From assembly GCA_029880545.1 (NCBI GenBank), contig JAOUOD010000008.1, positions 62,001 to 126,000 on the forward strand: a stretch of DNA of 64,000 nucleotides. The letters are read 5' to 3'. Shown here in pieces: positions 28,547-37,217 of this stretch. Origin of the DNA: Gammaproteobacteria bacterium. Its GTDB lineage: Bacteria; Pseudomonadota; Gammaproteobacteria; Acidiferrobacterales; SZUA-150. Positions within the stretch are counted from its first letter, which is position 1. Each line of letters begins with the position of its first letter. The position numbers and the translations under genes are program-made. The notes below the pieces were generated by a model that was given only the letters and a program-made list of their open reading frames with translations, was not told where the DNA came from and searched no databases.

Positions 28547-28790
28547 TGGAGATTCTGGTCCGGGATTCTTCGGGGTGGGGGTGCACGAAAGGAGAGACCG
28601 AACCAGAAAAGCTTTTCACGCCGCTCGCGTTGTGACTAAAACGATAGTCTCTGGTTGCATTGGTCTCAATGCAATCCCGATAGCCGGTCAGGATGATCGG
28701 GACAGGCGGCGCACAGGAATAAGCAAGTTGCTTGATAAGAAATTGGTTCAGCAACCCGAATATTGTAACGACACATGTATAACTGGAATT
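28517..28790 (-). ncRNA. Candidate structured RNA between the kinase operon and argH
   Basis: No protein is credible in this 534-base intergenic region, yet it is full of hairpins. TTGCATTG/CAATGCAA with a 4-base loop lies at 28655-28674, TCCCGAT/ATCGGGA at 28675-28702, AAGCA/TGCTT at 28721-28733 and GGTT/AACC at 28745-28756. On the minus strand the series ends in a textbook terminator (28517-28546). This suggests a small RNA of about 250 bases reading towards the kinase genes, or a terminated leader. A -10-like TACAAT is present near the 5' end, but its -35 is poor. No known family was recognised. Confidence 0.4.
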
Positions 28791-28800
28791 CAAGATCTGA

Positions 28801-30180
28801 ATGAGTGAAAAGAAATTATGGGGTGGCCGGTTTACTTCGGCGACCAATGAATTTGTTGAAGCGTTTACGGCATCGGTAAACTTTGATCAACGTTTATATC
28901 GGCAGGATATCGCCGGCTCGATTGCACACGCCACCATGCTGGCAAAGGTGGGTGTGTTAACCGAAGCAGAATGCAGCCAGATAGTCGACGGTCTTAACCG
29001 GGTTCAATCAGAAATTGAAAGCGGAGACTTCAACTGGCAGGTGGGTCGCGAAGATGTGCACATGAATATCGAAGCGCGCCTGACCGAGCTGGTTGGTGAT
29101 GTCGGTAAAAAATTGCATACCGGTCGTTCGCGTAATGACCAGGTGGCCACGGATATTCGCCTGTTCCTGCGTGATGGTGTGGACGAGGTGGCGGCGGGTA
29201 TTCGTGCGCTGCAGAAGGTATTGCTGGACGTGGCCGAGCGCGAAGCCGATACCATAATGCCCGGGTTCACGCATTTGCAGGCTGCGCAGCCGGTAACCTT
29301 TGGTCATCACATGATGGCCTGGTTCGAAATGCTGGTGCGTGATTTCGAGCGTTTTGCTGATTGCCGCAAGCGTATCAATGTCATGCCTCTTGGTGCTGCA
29401 GCACTGGCCGGCACTACTTATCCAATCGACAGAAACATCACTGCCGAGTTGCTTGGTTTTGATCGGCCAGCCAATAATTCCCTGGATGCTGTTTCGGATC
29501 GCGACTTCGCCATTGAATTCGTGACGGCAGCGAGTACGTTGATGATGCATTTGTCACGCTTTTCCGAAGAGCTGATTATATGGTCATCGACACAATTTGA
29601 TTTTGTTGACCTGGGTGATGGCTATTGCACCGGCTCGTCGATCATGCCGCAAAAGAAAAACCCGGACGTGCCGGAACTGGTTCGCGGCAAGACCGGCAGG
29701 GTAGTCGGGCACAATGTCGGCCTGCTGATGTTGATGAAATCGCAGCCGCTTGCCTACAACAAGGATAACCAGGAAGACAAGGAACCGGTATTCGATACGC
29801 TTGATACCGTCATTGATTGTCTACGCGCCTATTCCGGCATGGTAGCGGGCATGACAATCAAGCGTGACAATATGCGCAAGACCGCCATTGCCGGGTATTC
29901 CACGGCGACCGACCTGGCTGATTACCTTGTTCGCAAGGCTGTTCCGTTCCGTGATGCCCATGAAATTGTCGGTTTGCTTGTGCGCAAGGCCATAGACAGG
30001 CAATGTGATCTCGCCGAGTTGAGCCTGGAAGAAATGCAGTCGGCCGGCAGTATGATTGAGCAGGATGTGTTTGCGGTATTGACGCTGGAGGGTTCGGTGA
30101 ACGCGCGCAATCATCTTGGCGGTACTGCGCCTGAACAGGTGCGACTGGCTATACAGCGTGCGCGCAAGGAATTGTCCTGA
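28801..30180 (+). CDS. argH: Argininosuccinate lyase
   Basis: Last step of arginine synthesis: argininosuccinate to arginine and fumarate. The 459 residues carry the fumarase-superfamily signature [11 protein letters not shown] with the catalytic serine loop, [13 protein letters not shown] and TVEA-type [11 protein letters not shown]. Only a weak ribosome site is seen, and the 5' leader would contain the hairpins described upstream, so post-transcriptional control is conceivable. It is followed by a MazG-like gene with overlapping stop/start (TGATG). Confidence 0.97.
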   Translation: MSEKKLWGGRFTSATNEFVEAFTASVNFDQRLYRQDIAGSIAHATMLAKVGVLTEAECSQIVDGLNRVQSEIESGDFNWQVGREDVHMNIEARLTELVGDVGKKLHTGRSRNDQVATDIRLFLRDGVDEVAAGIRALQKVLLDVAEREADTIMPGFTHLQAAQPVTFGHHMMAWFEMLVRDFERFADCRKRINVMPLGAAALAGTTYPIDRNITAELLGFDRPANNSLDAVSDRDFAIEFVTAASTLMMHLSRFSEELIIWSSTQFDFVDLGDGYCTGSSIMPQKKNPDVPELVRGKTGRVVGHNVGLLMLMKSQPLAYNKDNQEDKEPVFDTLDTVIDCLRAYSGMVAGMTIKRDNMRKTAIAGYSTATDLADYLVRKAVPFRDAHEIVGLLVRKAIDRQCDLAELSLEEMQSAGSMIEQDVFAVLTLEGSVNARNHLGGTAPEQVRLAIQRARKELS

Positions 30181-30497
30181 TGGCTGACTCGCTCGAGGAT
30201 CTCGGCAGCCTGCTCAAGGCTTTCGCGCGGGCGCGTGACTGGGAGCAGTTTCATACACCCAAGAACCTGGCCATGGCCATGGCCGTGGAAGCGGCAGAGA
30301 TAATGGAGCACTTCCAGTGGAAAACGCCCGAGCAAAGCATGTCTCTGGATGCTAAAGAGCACCGCGAGGTGGCGCTGGAACTGGCCGACGTCTTTATTTA
30401 TCTTATGCGCCTTGCCCAGGAACTGGATGTCGATCTGGTCGCCGTTGCCAATGAGAAAATGGCGATCAATGAAGAACGGTTTCCAGCCGGAGATTGA
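30180..30497 (+). CDS. MazG-like nucleotide pyrophosphohydrolase
   Basis: 105 residues. The MazG fold is shown by EAAEIMEHFQW (ExxE) and by EVALELADVFIYL (ExxxD), which bind Mg2+ for hydrolysis of (deoxy)nucleoside triphosphates to monophosphates. The length and the motif KMAINEERFP fit dCTP-pyrophosphatase (RS21-C6)-like house-cleaning enzymes. Translationally coupled to argH. The preferred nucleotide cannot be told. Confidence 0.9.
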   Translation: MADSLEDLGSLLKAFARARDWEQFHTPKNLAMAMAVEAAEIMEHFQWKTPEQSMSLDAKEHREVALELADVFIYLMRLAQELDVDLVAVANEKMAINEERFPAGD

Positions 30498-30530
30498 TTG
30501 CGGGACGAGACTTGTTGCTGGCAGATAAAA

Positions 30531-30559
30531 AGGCGGGCCGAGGCCCGCCTTTTTATTTT
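30531..30559. terminator. Bidirectional terminator between the MazG-like gene and the lipoprotein gene
   Basis: AGGCGGGC, CGAG loop, GCCCGCCT, with TTTTATTTT on one side and AAAA on the other; it serves two convergent genes. Confidence 0.9.
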
Positions 30560-30572
30560 GCCGGCTTGCTGT

Positions 30573-31304
30573 TTATCGATTCCAGGCGCTGAATGAGCAA
30601 CCATCCGGGAAGCCGTAGGTCCAGTCACAGGCCCAGGTAGCGGCAAAGGTCTTGTCGGCACTCAAAAATGCCTGCAAGTCTCCGGACCCGGAAGTATCAG
30701 ACCATGTGCCCAGGTACACGCCGTTGGTTGAGTAGAACGAAGCGAAGTTACCGGTAAATGTTCCATTCAGACCGTTGCCGCTAAAACTGAAGTTTGACGC
30801 CACGGTACCAGTAGAGTTAAAGACGTTGGTGATGTTAAAAGCGCTATCGATTGTGACACCGTATCCCGACCAGGAGCCAATAATATCGGTATTGACGTAA
30901 CCGCCGCCTGCTGGACCAGGCGCTCCTTTCTGAACAACGCCAAAGGTAAAGCCATCATCAAGAAAGCCGGCGTGTTGCCCGGAAGAATCCACAATAAAGC
31001 CGCCAATGGTTCCGTCGTTGAGTTCGAACCCGTAGATATTATTGCCTTCAGCGGTTACGGACGCGATGGACGACAATCCGGTGTTGGCCCCGTCGACGGT
31101 AATGTTGGTAATTTTGCCGCTGTTGTCGATCGTGATCTGCAGTGGCAAAGGCGCGGCGGTAGAGTCCTTGATGGTTCCGCCCCAGGATCCGGCCAGTGTG
31201 TGTGGTGTCCCGCCGTCAGAGTCACTGCTACTGTCGGGACATGCGGTGAGGAACAGGGAGAGACACGCTAGCGCCATCCCTTGCCAGAATTTATGACTTT
31301 TCAT
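30573..31304 (-). CDS. Predicted lipoprotein of unknown function
   Basis: 243 residues with lipobox LTAC (Cys22). After a Ser/Asp-rich linker come two similar beta-rich halves beginning LAGSWGGTI (about 36) and IIGSWSGYG (about 142), with many Gly, Asn, Thr and Phe. I recognise no enzyme motif. The internal repeat suggests a lipocalin-like or beta-sandwich domain duplicated in tandem. ATG 31304 is preferred over the TTG two codons earlier. It stands alone between a terminator and a long AT-rich intergenic region. Confidence 0.75.
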   Translation of the reverse strand: MKSHKFWQGMALACLSLFLTACPDSSSDSDGGTPHTLAGSWGGTIKDSTAAPLPLQITIDNSGKITNITVDGANTGLSSIASVTAEGNNIYGFELNDGTIGGFIVDSSGQHAGFLDDGFTFGVVQKGAPGPAGGGYVNTDIIGSWSGYGVTIDSAFNITNVFNSTGTVASNFSFSGNGLNGTFTGNFASFYSTNGVYLGTWSDTSGSGDLQAFLSADKTFAATWACDWTYGFPDGCSFSAWNR

Positions 31305-31707
31305 TTCCAATACCCCTTTTCTTGGTTATTTGCCAGGTAGACCAGGAAAGGGCGGTCGCGGACGAGGTTTGAGTTGTGGATGCCTGGTTCACGACAAAAC
31401 CTAACTGGTCCATAATTTTCCTGTGGAGCCGGGTTGTTCCACAGGGGGAAATCGTGAGCATTTGCCGGTCCGGCTCGCGCTCGAAGTGCGAGTTTGCGCC
31501 CAGGCTTGTTATATGTCGCTTGGCTGTATAATGCCTGTATAGTTTGAAATAATATTGGTACGGCCAAGAAATATTAGCACAGGATGCCGCAGAAGATGCT
31601 GGTTTCATTCTTCAGTTGATTGAGCTCTGCAGGGTTCAGCCATAGATATATATTTGTAAAAACAATATGTTACAGAAATATGACCGAAAGGTTTTTCATT
31701 TTAAGCC
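31305..31707. other. Intergenic region between the lipoprotein and the RRxGxDRR protein
   Basis: 403 bases, more AT-rich towards 31500-31700. It has a good plus-strand -10 (TATAAT, 31527-31532) with a badly spaced TTGTTA upstream. No reading frame with gene-like composition and no RNA gene recognised. Confidence 0.4.
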
Positions 31708-31941
31708 ATGACCGCATCATCGGATGATCAGAAACGGCCAAATGCTGATACGTTCGAGCGCCGTGCAGGAGGTGATAGGCGCGGTGGACCCGAGCGTCGT
31801 GGGCCGACGCGATGGGATCCCAGGAATGCCGAGCGTCGATGTGGCGAGGATCGCCGAAGACCGTCTTACCTGGTCCTGTCTGAAGAGGTAGCCGAAGCGA
31901 CAGATACCACGAGCTTGAAAACGGAAACAGACCGGGGTTGA
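31708..31941 (+). CDS. Small arginine-rich protein with repeated RRxGxDRR motif
   Basis: 77 residues, cytoplasmic. The motif ERRAGGDRRGG recurs as AERRCGEDRRRP, with ERRGPTRWDPRN in between. Short proteins with the RRSGxDRR repeat occur in many gammaproteobacteria without known function. Codon use is similar to the neighbours. The ribosome site is weak and the expression signal is not clear, so I am only moderately sure that this is a gene. Confidence 0.55.
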   Translation: MTASSDDQKRPNADTFERRAGGDRRGGPERRGPTRWDPRNAERRCGEDRRRPSYLVLSEEVAEATDTTSLKTETDRG

Positions 31942-32053
31942 TGGCGAACTGGATTCCGGCTTTAGAAGCGCGAGGCGGTCACGTACAATCGCGGACGCTT
32001 TTTGACGGGATGCGTCACGGTGGCGATAACCGGAATCACGGAGGGCGCGCGCA

Positions 32054-32350
32054 TTGCGACCAGCTTGGCTACACTATCTGTTCCTTGTTCTGCTGCTAGC
32101 GTCGATTTTTCCAGGCTGCCGGAAGTCGGGCCAAACTGACAAGGCGCCTGAGCCTGTTCAGCCGCATCAGCAGACAGAGTTACAGGCATCACGGCAACAC
32201 AACCTGGAGCTAACCGTTGAACGCGACAGCCTGCAACAGTCGCTGGAAACGGTCACCCGTGAGCTGGTGGAAGCCAAGATTGAGCGAGACAAACTTGTCG
32301 TGGAGCTGCGTGCCTGCACGCGGCAGAACAGTTACAGCCAGGCACAATAA
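32054..32350 (+). CDS. Small coiled-coil lipoprotein (TTG start)
   Basis: 98 residues: hydrophobic N-terminus (WLHYLFLVLLLASIFPGC, lipobox cysteine 22, imperfect), followed by a Gln/Glu-rich helix with clear heptads (residues 50-90). The start is TTG with GGAGG seven bases upstream, which is the best ribosome site nearby. Function unknown; a short envelope coiled coil of Lpp-like or spacer type is conceivable. It precedes the zinc-ribbon gene by 20 bases. Confidence 0.65.
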   Translation: MRPAWLHYLFLVLLLASIFPGCRKSGQTDKAPEPVQPHQQTELQASRQHNLELTVERDSLQQSLETVTRELVEAKIERDKLVVELRACTRQNSYSQAQ

Positions 32351-32370
32351 TCGAAAATACGGGTCAAGTT

Positions 32371-32649
32371 ATGGGAAGTTACGTGGAATTCAGATGCGCC
32401 AACTGCGGCTACCAGGAAGCGCAGTTACCCGTCGGCACCGGTCGTGATGCTGACAAGGAGCTGAAGTTGTTCGCCTGTAATTGCTGCAAATCAGTTCACA
32501 GTACCTGGGTAGTCGGCGAAAATGCACCCAGGTGCAGCCTGTGTTACGACCGGGATATCCGGATTATTGAAGCAGCGCCGCAATCGCTTGATTGTCCGAA
32601 ATGTGGCAATACGGCAGCATTGGTCAGTGCAGACGGCAGTTGGGACTAG
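32371..32649 (+). CDS. Zinc-ribbon protein
   Basis: 92 residues with three cysteine knuckle pairs: CANCGY (near 9), CNCCKS with CSLCYD (about 36-58), and CPKCGN (about 75). This resembles rubredoxin-like or double zinc-ribbon proteins; I recognise no DNA-binding domain. It overlaps nothing, and the next gene follows after about 5 bases, suggesting cotranscription with the dehydrogenase-like gene. Confidence 0.75.
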   Translation: MGSYVEFRCANCGYQEAQLPVGTGRDADKELKLFACNCCKSVHSTWVVGENAPRCSLCYDRDIRIIEAAPQSLDCPKCGNTAALVSADGSWD

Positions 32650-32653
32650 GCGA

Positions 32654-33760
32654 TTGAAAAGAATATGGCGGGTAATGGTGCTGGGCGGTTACGGTCGCTA
32701 TGGCAGGCATATTGTTGAGCAGCTCGCGCAGACCCCCGGCGTTGAGTGCATCGCAGCGGGCCGCAGGCCGCCGAAGCCGCGGGCGAATACCAGCGCGGCA
32801 ATCCGGTTCCTGAAAGTTGATGCCAATGATGCCGGCTCGCTGAGTGCCGCACTGCAAGGCATTGATTTCCTGATTAATGCAACCGGACTGTTTTCCTCAT
32901 CCAGTCAGTATCATGTTGCCAAGGCCTGCGTCGCCGCAGGTGTTCATTATATTGACCTGGCCGACAACCGTGACTATGTACGCGGTTTCACCGAGCTGGA
33001 CGACCTGGCCCGTCGCAATAATGTGTTGCTGGTAACGGCTGCCGGAGCGTCGCCAGTATTGCCGGTATTGCTGACGGACGTAATCAGGCATGAATTTGAT
33101 TCCATTTCCGATATTCGGGTGTATCGTTCGGCCGGTAATCGCAACCCCGGCGGTCCAGCCAGCCTGTCAGGGCTGTTGGAGCAGGTTGGTGAACAGTTTG
33201 AGGTTCTGCAATCCGGAAAGTGGCGGGTATTGGAAGCCTGGAGTAACCCGCAACGCATAAATTTCCCGAGACCGGTTGGTCGTCGGCGATGCTATTGCAT
33301 CAATTCTCCGGAGCTTGATGTGCTTGCCAGGCGATACCAGGCTGACAGCGTTGTCTATCGCATGGGATTTGAGCTGGGACTGTTCAACATTGGCCTCAGC
33401 CTGTTGGCCCGGGCGCGCAAACATAAAGGCATAACATCACCGCAAAGACTCGCGCGCTGGTTATTGATGCTGTCTCGCATTGTGCGCAACCGGGGCAGTG
33501 ATAATGATGCTCTTGGCGTTATTGTTCGTGGCGAGAAGTCGGGTAAGCAGATTGAGCATGGCATCTACCTGGTGGCACGGGAAGGCGCGGGTATGAGCAT
33601 ACCCTGTGCGCCGGCAGTGGCGTTGATACAGAAACTTCTTGACTCGGAAGCATCCGGCGAGATCAAGCTGTCCGGCGCCAGCCAGGCGTGTGACCTGATC
33701 GGTTTTGAAGAAGTGCGTCGACACCTCAGTACCCATAATGTTGTACTGGTGCGTGCATAA
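32654..33760 (+). CDS. Saccharopine dehydrogenase-like NAD(P)-binding protein
   Basis: About 368 residues. The N-terminal Rossmann fold begins VMVLGGYGRYGRHIVEQL (GxGxxG), followed by DANDAGSLSAALQGIDFLIN and AGVHYIDLADNRDYV, both typical for the saccharopine-dehydrogenase/trans-acting enoyl-reductase group. I start at TTG 32654 (KRIWRVMVLGG); ATG 32675 is the alternative. Function is not predictable: most homologues are uncharacterised. It lies before lptM-lysA on the same strand. Confidence 0.82.
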   Translation: MKRIWRVMVLGGYGRYGRHIVEQLAQTPGVECIAAGRRPPKPRANTSAAIRFLKVDANDAGSLSAALQGIDFLINATGLFSSSSQYHVAKACVAAGVHYIDLADNRDYVRGFTELDDLARRNNVLLVTAAGASPVLPVLLTDVIRHEFDSISDIRVYRSAGNRNPGGPASLSGLLEQVGEQFEVLQSGKWRVLEAWSNPQRINFPRPVGRRRCYCINSPELDVLARRYQADSVVYRMGFELGLFNIGLSLLARARKHKGITSPQRLARWLLMLSRIVRNRGSDNDALGVIVRGEKSGKQIEHGIYLVAREGAGMSIPCAPAVALIQKLLDSEASGEIKLSGASQACDLIGFEEVRRHLSTHNVVLVRA

Positions 33761-33777
33761 CAACTATGGATCTGGCG

Positions 33778-33963
33778 ATGAAAAGAATCCTGCTGGTTGT
33801 GATGGTTCTGCTTGTTGGAATGACAGCCTGTGGCCGCAAAGGGCCGCTGTTTCTTCCGCAAGAGCAGCCGGTGAACAAGGCTGGAAAAAAGAGTGAGCCA
33901 CCGGCGTCAAGCGGGACAGGAGATGTCGCCGGTGACAAGAAAAAACAGCGAGAGAAACAATAA
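33778..33963 (+). CDS. lptM: LptM (YifL-type) small lipoprotein
   Basis: 61 residues. The motif TACGRKGPLFLP directly after the lipobox cysteine (Cys18) is the signature of LptM, which in E. coli binds the LptDE translocon and helps its disulfide maturation. The C-terminal part is Lys/Glu-rich and disordered. ATG 33778 is the probable start. The stop overlaps the lysA start (TAATG). Its place in front of lysA is conserved in Pseudomonas. Confidence 0.9.
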   Translation: MKRILLVVMVLLVGMTACGRKGPLFLPQEQPVNKAGKKSEPPASSGTGDVAGDKKKQREKQ

Positions 33964-35228
33964 TGGATACATTTGCCTACAACAATGACCGGTTGATGGT
34001 GGAACAGGTTTCCCTGGACGAAATCGCTGCTGCGGTGGGCACGCCATTTTACGTGTACTCGCGCGCCATGATTGAATACCAGTGGCGCGCCTATGATGAT
34101 GCGTTCTCGGGACGTGATCACCTTGTCTGTTACGCCGTAAAGGCCAACTCCAACATCGCGTTGTTGCGCATGCTGGCGCAGTTGGGTTCCGGGTTCGACC
34201 TGGTGTCCGGTGGCGAGCTGGAGCGAGTAATACGAGCCGGCGGTGATCCGGATAAAATCGTTTTTTCCGGTGTTGGCAAAACCGAGGCCGAGATTCGTCG
34301 TGCGCTCGAGCTGGATATTGGATGTTTTAATGTTGAGTCGGCCAGTGAGCTGGTGCGAATCAATGAAATTGCCCGCGACATGAATACGCATGCACGCATT
34401 GCATTGCGCGTGAATCCTGATGTTGATCCCAACACGCACCCGTATATTTCCACGGGGCTTCGTGAAAACAAGTTTGGCATTCCCATCGAGGATGCATTCG
34501 AACTGTACCAGCGGGCTGCCGAATCAGCCGGTTTGCAGATCAAGGGGATCGCCTGCCACATTGGGTCGCAGCTGACAGATACCGAGCCGTTTATCGAGGC
34601 GCTTGAGCGGGTAATGGCCCTGGTAGGCGAGCTTGATGATGCCGGCATTACGCTGGAAACCATTGATCTCGGCGGCGGCCTGGGAATTACCTATTACGAT
34701 GAGGAGCCGCCTGAACCGGATGATTATATTACCGAGCTGATGGATCACTTTCAGAGCCTTGGTTCGCGCTACCAGAAAATGTGCATCATTATTGAGCCTG
34801 GTCGATCCATAGTCGGTAACGCCGGCGCACTGGTTTCTCGAGTAGAGTATCTCAAGCATGGCGAAGAACATAACTTTGCCGTAATTGATGCGGCCATGAA
34901 CGACCTGATACGACCCACGCTATACAACGCTTGGCAGGAAATCGTTCCGGTAGAGCGCAAACATGATCTGCAGACCGGTGTGTATGACGTGGTTGGACCG
35001 ATTTGCGAGACGGGGGATTTTCTTGGCAAGGAGCGTGAACTGGCCATTGAGGAAGATGACCTGGTTGCCATTTTGTCAGCCGGTGCCTATGGCTTCAGCA
35101 TGAGCTCAAACTACAACAGCCGGCCGCGTGTTCCCGAAGTCATGGTTGATGGAGACCGGTTCCATGTTATTCGTCGACGCGAAACACTTGACGAGCTGAT
35201 TGGCCCGGAAGCATTCATTCCGGAATAG
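33963..35228 (+). CDS. lysA: Diaminopimelate decarboxylase
   Basis: Last step of lysine synthesis: meso-diaminopimelate to lysine and CO2, PLP-dependent, fold type III. Of 421 residues, CYAVKANSN holds the PLP lysine, GSGFDLVSGGELER follows, the PLP-phosphate loop is TIDLGGGLGITY, EPGRSIVGNAG binds PLP, and CETGDFLG carries the substrate-binding cysteine. The length is typical. It overlaps lptM and is closed by a terminator; dapF, usually the next gene in related genomes, is 27 kb away. Confidence 0.97.
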   Translation: MDTFAYNNDRLMVEQVSLDEIAAAVGTPFYVYSRAMIEYQWRAYDDAFSGRDHLVCYAVKANSNIALLRMLAQLGSGFDLVSGGELERVIRAGGDPDKIVFSGVGKTEAEIRRALELDIGCFNVESASELVRINEIARDMNTHARIALRVNPDVDPNTHPYISTGLRENKFGIPIEDAFELYQRAAESAGLQIKGIACHIGSQLTDTEPFIEALERVMALVGELDDAGITLETIDLGGGLGITYYDEEPPEPDDYITELMDHFQSLGSRYQKMCIIIEPGRSIVGNAGALVSRVEYLKHGEEHNFAVIDAAMNDLIRPTLYNAWQEIVPVERKHDLQTGVYDVVGPICETGDFLGKERELAIEEDDLVAILSAGAYGFSMSSNYNSRPRVPEVMVDGDRFHVIRRRETLDELIGPEAFIPE

Positions 35229-35251
35229 GCTGAATCAAGGCAAGACAATGC

Positions 35252-35279
35252 AAAACGGGAAGGCCAGCCTTCCCGTTTT
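35252..35279. terminator. Bidirectional terminator after lysA
   Basis: AAAACGGGAAGG, loop CCAG, CCTTCCCGTTTT: a perfect 12-base stem with A and T flanks that can stop both lysA and the convergent gene. Confidence 0.92.
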
Positions 35280-35292
35280 GTCTGTACCCTGA

Positions 35293-35889
35293 CTATTTGT
35301 TCAGCTCACGCTGCATGCGTTTCCTGCTTTGTTCAAGCCATTCATCTGAACTCAGTGATTTTCGCTGCAGCTGCTCGCGGCGCGCCTGGTCTTTCTTGTC
35401 TTGATCGGCTTTTTCCTGGGCGGCTACTTTCTCCGCGTCATAAACAAGCGGTCCGTGGAACAGTTCGTAAACATCCTTGGAGAACTGTTTCTGCAGCGCA
35501 TCACTGGAGGTGCGTCGCCAGTTGCCCCATTTGCCATTCTTCAATGATCGAAGACTCTCGGTTGCGCTGATGTTCAGAGCAAAAGGCTGCTCGCGACCGG
35601 TGATCTGTACGCGGTAAACCAGTTGCTTTTCGGTAGTACCGGCGCGGATTATGGATGGCGCGGATTCCAGCGTCCCGCGATTCTTGTTTGCGTTTACGGA
35701 CTTGAAGCGGTTAGTCATGAACGCGTCGAGTCGATCCCATAACTCATTCTTCGGCATGTCATAACGGGCATTCTTCAGCGTGTCTCGCTCCCAGTTGCTT
35801 TGTTTCATCGCGTCAAGCAGGCCGGCGTGACCCAGTGCAGGGAGCAGCGCAAGTGTCAGGATGACAAGAAGGTTTCTTGAGATTTTCAT
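35293..35889 (-). CDS. Exported protein of unknown function
   Basis: 198 residues: signal peptide (MKISRNLLVILTLALLPALGHA), then a soluble domain with YDMPKNELWDRLDAFM and GKWGNWRRTSSDAL, ending in a Lys/Glu/Gln-rich helical tail. No family recognised. ATG 35889 with AGG about 11 bases upstream is chosen; an open stretch further up has no signal peptide. It converges on lysA and begins the accessory block. Confidence 0.75.
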   Translation of the reverse strand: MKISRNLLVILTLALLPALGHAGLLDAMKQSNWERDTLKNARYDMPKNELWDRLDAFMTNRFKSVNANKNRGTLESAPSIIRAGTTEKQLVYRVQITGREQPFALNISATESLRSLKNGKWGNWRRTSSDALQKQFSKDVYELFHGPLVYDAEKVAAQEKADQDKKDQARREQLQRKSLSSDEWLEQSRKRMQRELNK

Positions 35890-36099
35890 TGTTACTACCT
35901 GGTTGTTGTTGATGTGGAGAAACATCAATCTTAGACAATCAACGGCGTAGCGCAACCAAGACGAATATCAGAAAATGCGAGGTTTCCGGACCAGGTGCTT
36001 GTCAGCGGTTTGCTACCGGGTCGGGATGTGTCGCCCCGGCCTGCCATGCTGCTCAGGATGCTATTGGCGAAACCGGGGCGGCGTCTCCTCCCTCCCACT

Positions 36100-36126
36100 C
36101 TCACGACCCTGGGGAGGGATCGTGAG
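36100..36126 (-). terminator. Hairpin after the small membrane-protein gene
   Basis: CTCACGACCCT pairs with AGGGATCGTGAG (one bulged base) around GGGG, 4 bases after the stop codon at 36131. No T-run follows, so termination would not be classical. Confidence 0.4.
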
Positions 36127-36130
36127 ACAA

Positions 36131-36385
36131 TCAGGATTCTTCGTTGGACTTGGCAATCAGGTCCCGAGCAAATGTGTTGACGTACCAGAATACGGCTGCG
36201 TAGAGCAGGCCGCCGAAAATCAGCACATTATAAATGGCGTCCCAGTTACGGCGTTCGGTCAGATTGGAGTAGTCCCCGGTTACCATGAGCAGGAAGGCAA
36301 CCAGCGCGATACCCAATCCGGCAAGGATATTGGCGTTGAACAGTTTACGAAAGCAGCTGTTTTTACACTTGGCAAAGATATTCAT
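36131..36385 (-). CDS. Small two-helix inner-membrane protein, predicted FNR-regulated
   Basis: 84 residues: basic N-terminus, helix at about 18-36 (NILAGLGIALVAFLLMV), polar loop with NLTERRNWDAIYN, helix at about 52-70, short basic tail. I recognise no family. The ribosome site AAGGGG is good. Upstream an FNR-type box lies 41 bases from the predicted transcription start (see 36413-36453), so expression at low oxygen is likely. Confidence 0.72.
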   Translation of the reverse strand: MNIFAKCKNSCFRKLFNANILAGLGIALVAFLLMVTGDYSNLTERRNWDAIYNVLIFGGLLYAAVFWYVNTFARDLIAKSNEES

Positions 36386-36412
36386 TAGTGTCCCCTTATA
36401 TTAGAGTTTGCT

Positions 36413-36453
36413 TTTATACAGGAACAAAAAAAGAAATATTTGACGTGGATCAA
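36413..36453 (-). promoter_or_regulatory. FNR-type box and -10 element, class II arrangement
   Basis: On the minus strand TTGAT, 4 bases, GTCAA (36440-36453) is one base from the FNR consensus TTGAT-N4-ATCAA. TATAAA (36413-36418) follows downstream. The box centre is 33 bases from the -10 centre, so it sits near -41 of a start around 36406, the position of activating FNR/ANR/DNR proteins. Confidence 0.65.
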
Positions 36454-36567
36454 TTATTGAACAATTTTCATTCCCTCGGATATGAGGGGTTTTCGGCGCT
36501 TTTGAATCGAGAGACTACAATTAGTTGCACACGGGCAATCGCATTGATTCCGTGTCGAGGATGAGAT

Positions 36568-37203
36568 GTGACAATTCAACTAGGCCTGATCAGCGATGTT
36601 CATGCGCTTGCCGCCCCGGTAGAGCAGGCGTTGTCTGAATTCAGTCGGCGTGGCGTTGATCGCGTCATTTGTCTCGGTGATATTGCCGGGTACGGTGAGC
36701 AACTGGAGGCCACGGTCGAATTGCTGCAGCAGGCGGGCGCAGAAGGGATTAGGGGAAATCACGAACAATGGTACCTGGATCGATACAAGCCCTGCCGCGG
36801 GAAGCTCGGACGCGTGCATGACTGGTTTGCGACACTGCCGCGCACGCGATCAGAAACAATTGCCGGCATCAGCACATTCATGGTACACGCCAGTCCCCCG
36901 GATTCTCTTGTTGACGGTATTCGTCTGCTCGATGAGCATGGCCGGCCAATGACAGCCGCGCACGAGTCCTGGGCGGCGAAACTGGCTGAAACTGATTGTG
37001 AGCTGTTACTGGTTGGGCATGTACACCAGGCTTATGCACAACGACTGGGTAAAGTGATGGTGGTAAACCCCGGGAGCACCGCTTACAACCACAGTTGTGC
37101 CATACTCCGGTTGCCCGAACTTGCCGTTGACTGGATTGCCTTGTCGGGCCGGTCCATCCGGTGGAGCTGGAACTGGGGCATGAACATAAAAACAGATGAT
37201 TAG
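36568..37203 (+). CDS. Metallophosphoesterase (YfcE/MJ0936-like)
   Basis: 211 residues, GTG start. Calcineurin-like metal ligands are complete: ISDVHALAA (DxH), LGDIAGYG (GDxxGYG), RGNHEQ (GNHE), MVHASP and VGHVHQAY (GHxH). Such proteins are phosphodiesterases with varied substrates. The start codon is preceded by GAGG at 7-10 bases. It is followed 14 bases later by a small membrane protein. Confidence 0.9.
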   Translation: MTIQLGLISDVHALAAPVEQALSEFSRRGVDRVICLGDIAGYGEQLEATVELLQQAGAEGIRGNHEQWYLDRYKPCRGKLGRVHDWFATLPRTRSETIAGISTFMVHASPPDSLVDGIRLLDEHGRPMTAAHESWAAKLAETDCELLLVGHVHQAYAQRLGKVMVVNPGSTAYNHSCAILRLPELAVDWIALSGRSIRWSWNWGMNIKTDD

Positions 37204-37217
37204 AGGTAAATGATACG

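Noticed and set aside
28407-28847. Minus-strand open frame of 146 codons overlapping the argH start.
   Set aside because: It runs through four hairpins and a strong terminator, with no protein-like composition; the region is better explained as RNA or leader.
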